Shown here piece by piece: positions 6,498-11,298 of a DNA stretch of 11,298 nucleotides. The position numbers were made by a program, and so were the translations under genes. The DNA comes from Clostridiales bacterium (lineage in GTDB: Bacteria; Bacillota; Clostridia; Lachnospirales; Anaerotignaceae): positions 69,930-81,227 of the forward strand of contig JAHZAW010000045.1 in the NCBI GenBank assembly GCA_019423725.1, given 5' to 3'. Within the stretch, counting starts at the first letter, position 1. Every line of letters starts with the position of its first letter. The notes below the pieces were generated by a model. It made no database searches and was not told where the DNA came from. It was given only the letters and a program-made list of their open reading frames with translations.

Positions 6498-6527
6498 AAT
6501 ATACCTGAAACCTCATATTCAGGTCAA
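6498..6527 (-). promoter_or_regulatory. Promoter of the 109-aa membrane protein, with embedded inverted repeat
   Basis: Minus strand: -35 TTGACC (6527-6522), 18-base spacer, -10 TATATT (6503-6498). The spacer carries ACCTGAA and TTCAGGT (plus-strand 6503-6509 and 6518-6524), a perfect 7-8-7 inverted repeat touching both hexamers, in the right place for a repressor site. A separate 10-base palindrome GCCTATAGGC lies at 6549-6558. Confidence 0.6.
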
Positions 6528-6596
6528 CAGCTCCGCCAAGGATTTGCGGCCTATAGGCTGAAACATATATTTAACATATACTAATTTTTCTCCATA

Positions 6597-6625
6597 TTGA
6601 CCGAACAATATTTTTATGCTATCAT
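6597..6625 (+). promoter_or_regulatory. Promoter of the leader-ORF / CNNM transporter unit
   Basis: -35 TTGACC (6597-6602), 17-base spacer, -10 TATCAT (6620-6625) with an extended -10 TGC directly before it. A start near 6632 would give a leader of about 220 bases before the transporter start codon. Confidence 0.65.
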
Positions 6626-6681
6626 ATAATGAACTGATTATATATAAAGTTGTTATTGATTTTAAGGAGGCTTGTAAAGCA

Positions 6682-6789
6682 ATGGACGATGACAGCGGCG
6701 ATAGTTGCCACGACAATTTTAATCGATTGCTTGAACTTGAATATCTTGAATGTTTTATAAGAGGCATACCCGTAGTCCGCAGATGTTAA
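6682..6789 (+). CDS. 35-codon leader ORF, putative regulatory peptide
   Basis: An ATG preceded by a strong SD AAGGAGG (6664-6670) at 11-base spacing, slightly long. The first part, MDDDSGDSCHDN, has four Asp in the first seven residues; the rest reads NRLLELEYLECF and ends IPVVRRC, giving an acidic start and a basic end. There is no membrane segment or known domain. It lies in the transcribed leader of the CNNM transporter gene. Codons 26-35 and the stop form the left arm and loop of the hairpin at 6759-6815, the arrangement of leader peptides that control attenuation. It could instead be a short independent protein or a chance ORF, but the SD strength and the hairpin position argue against chance. 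Confidence 0.5.
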   Translation: MDDDSGDSCHDNFNRLLELEYLECFIRGIPVVRRC

Positions 6790-6826
6790 TGTGTTAGGCT
6801 ATGGGTGTGCCTTTTCGTGCTTTTTT
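6759..6826 (+). promoter_or_regulatory. Terminator-like attenuator hairpin overlapping the leader ORF
   Basis: GGCATACCC (6763-6771) pairs with GGGTGTGCC (6803-6811) with one G-U. The stem extends outward through A-U pairs (6759-6762 with 6812-6815) and inward (6772-6777 with 6797-6802), about 19 pairs in all including a few wobbles. The loop is 6778-6796 and contains the leader-ORF stop (6787-6789). T-rich sequence follows: TTTTCGTGCTTTTTT (6812-6826). The U-tract is split, so termination may be partial. A ribosome finishing the leader ORF would cover the left arm and prevent the hairpin. Confidence 0.55.
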
Positions 6827-6854
6827 CAGGATATAATTGTTTAGGAGGATTAAA

Positions 6855-8159
6855 TTGAGTTCACTAGTATTACAGATAGTTCTAATATTTTTAAACGCAG
6901 TATTCGCGTCGGCGGAAATAGCGGTCATATCAGTAAATGACGCGAAACTGGCAAAACTTGAGGAAGATGGAAACAAAAACGCGGTAAAGCTGAAAAAACT
7001 TACGGAACAGCCGGCTAAATTTCTGGCCACCATACAGGTAGCCATAACATTATCCGGATTTTTGGCATCAGCCTTCGCTGCGGAAAATTTCTCGGATAAA
7101 CTGACGGCATTTGTGGTATCAAAGGGCTTCACGGCGCTTTCGCCCCAGGCTCTCAATTCCATAGCAGTTATCGTGATAACCCTCATACTTTCATATTTCA
7201 CACTTGTTTTCGGAGAACTGGTTCCCAAGAGGATAGCCATGAAAAAATCCGAAAAACTGGCCCTTGGCATGGCTCCCATGATAACGGTCATATCAAAGCT
7301 TTTTGCCCCCATAGTGTGGATACTTACCATTTCCACCAACGGCATACTCAAGCTCCTTGGCATCGACCCCAATGCCGAAGAGGAGGAGGTCAGCGAGGAA
7401 GAGATAAGGCTTATGGTAGATGAAGGCGGCCAGAAGGGCGTAATCGATGTGGAAGAACAGGAAATGATAAACAACGTGTTCGAGTTCGACGACCTGACAG
7501 CGGACGAATTTGCCACCCACAGGACGGACATATCCCTGCTCTGGCTGGAGGAATCCGTGGACGAGTGGGCTGCCACCATACACGAGAGCAGACATTCAAA
7601 ATATCCTGTCTGTGATGAGACCGTAGACAAGATAATCGGTGTACTGGATGTAAAGGATTTCTTCAGGCTTTCCAACGAGCCCAAGGAGAGGATACTCAAG
7701 GATGCAGTGAAACCGGCCTATTTCGTACCGGAGAGCATCCATGCCGATGTACTTTTCAAACAGATGAAAAAGACCCACAATTATTTTGCCGTTGTGCTGG
7801 ATGAATACGGCGGAATGACGGGAATAGTCACCATGAACGACCTGCTGGAGCAGATAGTCGGAGACCTGGACGAGGAGCCCACTCCCGAAGAGGAAGAACC
7901 AGAGATCGAAAAGATTGACTCCCTCACCTGGAAGATACAGGGCGGAGCTGATCTTGAGGAAGTAGCCGAGACCCTTGGAGTCGAGCTTCCCGTGGAGGAA
8001 TATGACACCTTTGGAGGATATATATTTGGAAACTACGGCACCATACCCGATGATGGTTCTGTATTTGAGATAAGCCTTCCTCCCCTGCATATAAAGGTAA
8101 CGGAGATAAAGGACCACAGGATCAAAAAGGCCCTGGTATGCTTTGAAAAAGAGGTCTGA
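6855..8159 (+). CDS. CNNM/CorC-family membrane transporter (DUF21 - CBS pair - CorC_HlyC), 'hemolysin-like'
   Basis: A 434-aa inner-membrane protein of the family linked to Mg2+ (or Co2+) efflux and resistance in bacteria. The DUF21 membrane domain covers about 1-170 with conserved SGFLASAFAAENF (67-79) and FGELVPKRIA (119-128). A CBS-domain pair lies at about 215-340, ending VVLDEYGGMTGIVTMNDLLE (313-332) and IVGDL. The C-terminal CorC_HlyC domain runs from about 355 to 434 with YDTFGGYIFGNYG (383-395). Acidic stretches EEEEVSEEE (175-183) and EEPTPEEEEPE (340-350) link the domains. The start is a TTG: AGGAGG (6843-6848) lies 6 bases before it, the frame has no ATG nearby, and the protein then begins MSSLVLQIVL as expected. 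Expression is probably controlled by the leader ORF and hairpin upstream. The transported ion and direction are inferred from the family. Confidence 0.9.
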   Translation: MSSLVLQIVLIFLNAVFASAEIAVISVNDAKLAKLEEDGNKNAVKLKKLTEQPAKFLATIQVAITLSGFLASAFAAENFSDKLTAFVVSKGFTALSPQALNSIAVIVITLILSYFTLVFGELVPKRIAMKKSEKLALGMAPMITVISKLFAPIVWILTISTNGILKLLGIDPNAEEEEVSEEEIRLMVDEGGQKGVIDVEEQEMINNVFEFDDLTADEFATHRTDISLLWLEESVDEWAATIHESRHSKYPVCDETVDKIIGVLDVKDFFRLSNEPKERILKDAVKPAYFVPESIHADVLFKQMKKTHNYFAVVLDEYGGMTGIVTMNDLLEQIVGDLDEEPTPEEEEPEIEKIDSLTWKIQGGADLEEVAETLGVELPVEEYDTFGGYIFGNYGTIPDDGSVFEISLPPLHIKVTEIKDHRIKKALVCFEKEV

Positions 8160-8229
8160 GAAGGGATTGAGTAATAAGTCCCTTTCCCAGTTCAAATAAA
8201 TATCCTTTATTATGAACAGCCAAAAATAC

Positions 8230-8263
8230 GCGGAGACTGAAACATTCAGTTCTCCGCTTTTTT
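8230..8263 (+). terminator. Intrinsic terminator of the CNNM transporter gene
   Basis: Stem GCGGAGA-CTGAA (8230-8241) with TTCAG-T-TCTCCGC (8245-8257), a one-base bulge and loop ACA, followed by TTTTTT (8258-8263). A weaker hairpin AAGGGA / TCCCTT (8161-8184) precedes it, right after the stop. Confidence 0.85.
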
Positions 8264-8319
8264 ATACCTTTGAGCCGGAATGTTTAAAAATATATAAAAC
8301 CTTGATATATTTTGCCGTT

Positions 8320-8336
8320 CATATTTATGAAATATG
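8320..8336. promoter_or_regulatory. Inverted repeat upstream of the larA-like promoter
   Basis: CATATTT-ATG-AAATATG is a perfect 7-3-7 inverted repeat ending 14 bases before the -35 box. It is a candidate activator or repressor site. AT-rich chance palindromes are common, so support is modest. Confidence 0.35.
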
Positions 8337-8350
8337 TTCCGACAAAGTTT

Positions 8351-8379
8351 TTGACTTAAAAGCGTTAAAGTGATAAAAT
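8351..8379 (+). promoter_or_regulatory. Promoter of the larA-like / symporter operon
   Basis: -35 TTGACT (8351-8356), 17-base spacer, -10 TAAAAT (8374-8379) preceded by TGA (extended -10). It lies about 30 bases before the start codon. Confidence 0.7.
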
Positions 8380-8412
8380 AAATACAAATTTGTTATGAAA
8401 GGGTAATTGATT

Positions 8413-9723
8413 ATGGAGAAAATCGAACTAAAGTATGGCAAATCCACCGTCGAGATAAAATTTGACGGAGCCAAAAGCGTAAAAACACTGCTCGAAAACC
8501 CCATGAGGGAGATCGAAGATATAGAAAAGGAATTCCGATACTGCGTTGAGGACGGAGTAATAAACTCAAAGCCCCTCAAGGACCTCATCGCCAGCGATGA
8601 TCCCGTGACCATCGTCATAAGCGACATGACAAGATTCTGGATGCATCAGGACGTAATATGCGAACTGCTGGTAAAATACCTGCATGAGGATATGGGCGTT
8701 CCCTTTAAGAATATAGATGTTGTAATAGCCCTTGGAACCCATAGGAAAAACTCCGAGGAAGAGAAAAAGACACTGGCCAGCGAATATGTATACGACCATG
8801 TGGCTAAGGTAGTGGATCATGACTGTGATGCCGATGACCTTGTATATGTGGGCACCACATCCTTTGGCACCAGGGTAGAGGTAAATCCCCTGGCCGTAGG
8901 AAGGAAGCTCATAATCATTGCCGGTACAGTACACCATATCATGGCAGGCTATGGCGGAGGAAGAAAGAGCATAATCCCCGGCATAGCTTCCAGAGAGACC
9001 ATAAAAATGAACCATATAAGGGCCCTTGACCCTTCAAATCCCAGGTCTGATGTAAGGGTCGGCAGCGGTAAGACCCAGGAAAATCCCATCAACCTGGATA
9101 TGATAGAAGCCGGAAAGCTGGTAGACCCCACCTTCGGCATAAATATATGCGTAAACTCAGCATCTAAACACAGCGGACTGTTCTGCGGAGATTTCGATGC
9201 GGCATGGAAGGCAAGCTGCATGTATATACAGAAATCCTACGGCCTTCCCATAGACCATGAAGCTGATGTGGTATTTGTAAGCTGCGGCGGCTTCCCTAAG
9301 GATCTGAACTTCTACCAGTCCACAAAGAGCCTTTTCAACGCCACAAAGGCGCTCAAACAGGGCGGAACGGTCGTAATGCTGGCAGAGTGCTGCGAGGGCA
9401 GCGGAGCCAGGGATTTCTTTGACTGGATAGTACCCTTAAGGAACGGCTGTCTGGATGAGAGCCTGAGAAAGGACTTCACCATCGGCGGATATATATTCTA
9501 TGCTGCCTGCGAGACCATAAGAAAGGGCAATATACTTCTTCTTTCGACCATAGATCCCGAGGAAGTAAAGGCCATGGGCGTTACGGCCTTCAGCGACATA
9601 GACGAGCTTATGAAGCATGTGGACATAAAGGATAAGGACGTATATGTCATACCCTATGGCGGCAGCGTAGTTCCACAGCTCAAGGAACAGTATGATAAGT
9701 TCGTAAAAGAACTTGAAGATTAA
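8413..9723 (+). CDS. LarA-family (lactate racemase-type, nickel-pincer nucleotide) racemase/epimerase
   Basis: A 436-aa cytoplasmic enzyme of the LarA/DUF2088 family, which racemises or epimerises 2-hydroxy acids using the nickel-pincer nucleotide cofactor. Residues matching those of Lactobacillus LarA are present with the right spacing: D71 and R74 in SDMTR, H110 in GTHRK, H175 and K185 in HHIMAGYGGGRKSIIPG, and H201 in MNHIRA. K185 and H201 correspond to the cofactor and nickel ligands. GGFPKDLNFYQSTK (292-305) is another conserved block. The length matches the family. ATG 8413 is chosen over TTG 8407 because AAAGGG (8398-8403) gives 9-base spacing. A promoter lies just upstream and a sodium:solute symporter follows after 76 bases without a terminator. 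No cofactor genes (larB, larC, larE) are in the window. The actual substrate need not be lactate. Confidence 0.88.
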   Translation: MEKIELKYGKSTVEIKFDGAKSVKTLLENPMREIEDIEKEFRYCVEDGVINSKPLKDLIASDDPVTIVISDMTRFWMHQDVICELLVKYLHEDMGVPFKNIDVVIALGTHRKNSEEEKKTLASEYVYDHVAKVVDHDCDADDLVYVGTTSFGTRVEVNPLAVGRKLIIIAGTVHHIMAGYGGGRKSIIPGIASRETIKMNHIRALDPSNPRSDVRVGSGKTQENPINLDMIEAGKLVDPTFGINICVNSASKHSGLFCGDFDAAWKASCMYIQKSYGLPIDHEADVVFVSCGGFPKDLNFYQSTKSLFNATKALKQGGTVVMLAECCEGSGARDFFDWIVPLRNGCLDESLRKDFTIGGYIFYAACETIRKGNILLLSTIDPEEVKAMGVTAFSDIDELMKHVDIKDKDVYVIPYGGSVVPQLKEQYDKFVKELED

Positions 9724-9799
9724 ACAGATAAAAGAGACCCCACGGCAGCAGAAATGGGCAGCGGAGTTATCATCATAGTATAATCGGAGGAGAACAAAG

Positions 9800-11206
9800 A
9801 TGAACATACCCTTACTGATAGTCATTTTATATGTAATACTCTTATTTGGCATAAGTTTTTATGTTTCACACAAACAGAAAAAGGACGATGACGCCTTTCT
9901 TATGTACAGGGGCAAAAACGGCATATTCGTCGTTGCCTCCAGTATAGCGGGCCTTGCCATAGGCGGAGCCTCCACCATAGGTATAGCGGAAAACGCCTTC
10001 AGTGTAGGTCTTTCAGCTGGCTGGTATGATACAGCCTGGGCCATCGGAGCCGTAATAACCGCATTCCTTGCCGTAAGATATTTAAGACACAGCGGCTACA
10101 GCACCATAAGCGCCCTGGTAAACGAAATGTACGGCAAAAAAACAAGTTTCATCATGGTAATATCCATGTGTATCATTCAGTCAGGCATCATTGCCCTGCA
10201 GTATAAGGCCGGAGGTTCCATACTGGCAGCCCTCCTGCCCGAAATATTCACCACCGAAAGTGGTACTTTCTTCTCATTCATCATCTTCATGCTCGTTGCC
10301 ATGATAGGCGGTATGGGAAGCGTATCCCTTACTAACGTACTTAACCTTATACTTATATATGTGGGCGTAATAGTTGCCACCATCATCGTCCTCAGCGGAC
10401 ATGGCGGATGGGACGCTATTCAGACCCTCGTCGCTGCGGAACCTGATGTTCCCTACCTCAGCATAACAGAAGGTATGGGCTGGATAGGAATCATCAGCTG
10501 GATAATTGTAATGATCGGTAACACAAACTCAGTCCAGGGCGTTGTTCAGATAGGCCTTACTGGTAAAGACGACAGATCAGCTAAATGGGGATATATAATT
10601 GGCGCCATATTTATGATACCCGTTGGTTTCATATGCGCCCTCCTTGGTGTGGCCAGCAAAGCCCTCCTTCCCGATGCAGTAGCCGCTGAAGCCCTTCCCA
10701 AGATCCTTATGAGCATACCTCCTGTTCTTGGCGGTATCACTCTTTCAGGTCTGTGGGCCGCTGATATGGGTACTGGCTGTTCAATGATCGTCGGTCTTGC
10801 AACCACCGTAAGCTCCGATATCGTTTACCGCCTCCCCGCCGGCAAAAAGATCGAAAACAAAAAATCTCTGGTAAACAAAATCATAGTCGTTCTCTCAAGT
10901 ATCGTTACATACCTCATAGCTACCCAGATGGGAGCTATCCTCAACGCTATGCAGCAGGCTCTTTCACTGGCCATCGGAACATCATTCATCGTTATCGGTG
11001 CCCTCCTCGTTCCTAAGTTCACCAGCAAAAAAGCCGGTTTCGCCACCATACTGGCATCAATCATCGCCATCATACTCTGGAACTTCGTTCCTTCACTTAC
11101 CGGCGTATTCAAGAGCGTAGGTATATTTATGGTCATCGTATGCGGTGTCGTATTCATAGCCATAAGCTTATTTGACAAAGAAAAGGTAAATGTAAAAAAA
11201 GCCTGA
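9800..11206 (+). CDS. Sodium:solute symporter (SSS) family transporter
   Basis: A 468-aa integral membrane protein with about 12-13 hydrophobic segments, of the SSS family (PutP/PanF relatives) that couples solute uptake to Na+. Family-typical blocks are SSIAGLAIGGASTIGIAENA (47-66), AWAIGAVITAFLAVRYLR (79-96), GGMGSVSLTNVLNLILIYVG (170-189) and LWAADMGTGCSMIVGLATTV (318-337) leading into SSDI, equivalent to the Na+-site helix region. The tail is short, charged and lysine-rich. The start has GGAGGAG (9786-9792) about 7 bases upstream. It probably shares the promoter of the larA-like gene, which suggests uptake of a hydroxy acid that the enzyme then converts (inference). Isoleucine codons shift from almost all ATA in the first third to mostly ATC in the last third. 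Confidence 0.88.
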   Translation: MNIPLLIVILYVILLFGISFYVSHKQKKDDDAFLMYRGKNGIFVVASSIAGLAIGGASTIGIAENAFSVGLSAGWYDTAWAIGAVITAFLAVRYLRHSGYSTISALVNEMYGKKTSFIMVISMCIIQSGIIALQYKAGGSILAALLPEIFTTESGTFFSFIIFMLVAMIGGMGSVSLTNVLNLILIYVGVIVATIIVLSGHGGWDAIQTLVAAEPDVPYLSITEGMGWIGIISWIIVMIGNTNSVQGVVQIGLTGKDDRSAKWGYIIGAIFMIPVGFICALLGVASKALLPDAVAAEALPKILMSIPPVLGGITLSGLWAADMGTGCSMIVGLATTVSSDIVYRLPAGKKIENKKSLVNKIIVVLSSIVTYLIATQMGAILNAMQQALSLAIGTSFIVIGALLVPKFTSKKAGFATILASIIAIILWNFVPSLTGVFKSVGIFMVIVCGVVFIAISLFDKEKVNVKKA

Positions 11207-11218
11207 TATAGGAAATAA

Positions 11219-11248
11219 AAAAGCGGATCTAAAAGATCCGCTTTTATT
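11219..11248 (+). terminator. Intrinsic terminator of the larA-like / symporter operon
   Basis: AAAAGCGGATCT (11219-11230) pairs with AGATCCGCTTTT (11234-11245) around loop AAA, followed by ATT. The A-run before the stem makes it usable on the minus strand too. Confidence 0.85.
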
Positions 11249-11256
11249 GTTTACAG

Positions 11257-11281
11257 AAAAACCCCCAGATAGTCTGGGGGT
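11257..11281 (-). terminator. Intrinsic terminator for a minus-strand gene beyond the right edge
   Basis: ACCCCCAGA (11261-11269) and TCTGGGGGT (11273-11281) form a perfect stem with loop TAG. The A-run 11257-11261 is a T-run on the minus strand, while the plus strand continues GAGAAAAAG. This implies a convergent gene to the right. Confidence 0.8.
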
Positions 11282-11298
11282 GAGAAAAAGCTTTAGCG

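Noticed and set aside
6632..6681. Known metal riboswitch (M-box or yybP-ykoY) before the CNNM gene
   Set aside because: No recognisable conserved core of either class in the leader; the ORF-plus-hairpin layout explains it better.
6832..6837. TATAAT as a -10 box for the CNNM gene
   Set aside because: No -35 at suitable spacing, and transcription would begin inside the ribosome binding site; the promoter at 6597-6625 is better.
6794..7699. 301-codon minus-strand frame opposite the CNNM gene
   Set aside because: Serine-rich, low-complexity translation typical of an antisense shadow; the plus strand encodes a clear CNNM-family protein with all domains.
9779..9784. TATAAT as a promoter for the symporter
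   Set aside because: No -35 element and a start would fall in the SD; co-transcription with the larA-like gene is simpler.

Overview
The window looks like chromosome of a low-to-moderate-GC anaerobic Firmicute, most likely a Clostridia (Lachnospiraceae-like) bacterium. The grounds are near-universal strong AGGAGG-type ribosome binding sites, T-tailed intrinsic terminators, sigma-A-like promoters (several with an extended TGn -10), heavy use of the isoleucine codon ATA, and the gene families present. I see no rRNA, tRNA, CRISPR array, insertion sequence or phage gene. The species call is inference only.

Left part (1-3153): the distal end of a branched-chain amino acid ABC transporter operon, livH (5' end cut by the window edge), livM, livG and livF. 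The genes are tightly packed or overlapping and end at a perfect-palindrome terminator. A gene-free stretch follows (about 3155-3760). Its first 390 bases are a G-rich, degenerate tandem repeat with no convincing gene; its last 120 bases hold the promoter region of the next gene.

Middle part (3680-6527): a perR-type peroxide-sensing Fur-family regulator whose leader carries a near-perfect PerR box (probable autoregulation). A QueD/6-pyruvoyl-tetrahydropterin synthase relative with a C-terminal zinc ribbon, lacking the usual catalytic cysteine, lies downstream. A bidirectional terminator separates these from three minus-strand genes: an uncharacterised 170-aa protein, a small lipoprotein, and a 109-aa three-helix membrane protein whose promoter contains an operator-like inverted repeat.

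Right part (6597-11298): a good promoter drives a roughly 220-nt leader ahead of a CNNM/CorC-family (DUF21-CBS-CorC_HlyC) transporter gene that starts with TTG. The leader contains a 35-codon ORF with a strong but distant Shine-Dalgarno sequence and an acidic start (MDDDSGD). The 3' end of that ORF forms the left arm of a long hairpin followed by T-rich sequence. This is the layout of a leader-peptide attenuator. Because acidic N-terminal stretches can destabilise ribosomes at low Mg2+ and CNNM/CorC proteins move Mg2+, I propose it as a candidate Mg2+-responsive attenuator; it is the most interesting item here. After a terminator come a LarA-family (nickel-pincer racemase/epimerase type) enzyme and a sodium:solute symporter, probably one operon for taking up and converting a 2-hydroxy acid. 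Two terminators close the window, the second oriented for a minus-strand gene beyond the right edge.
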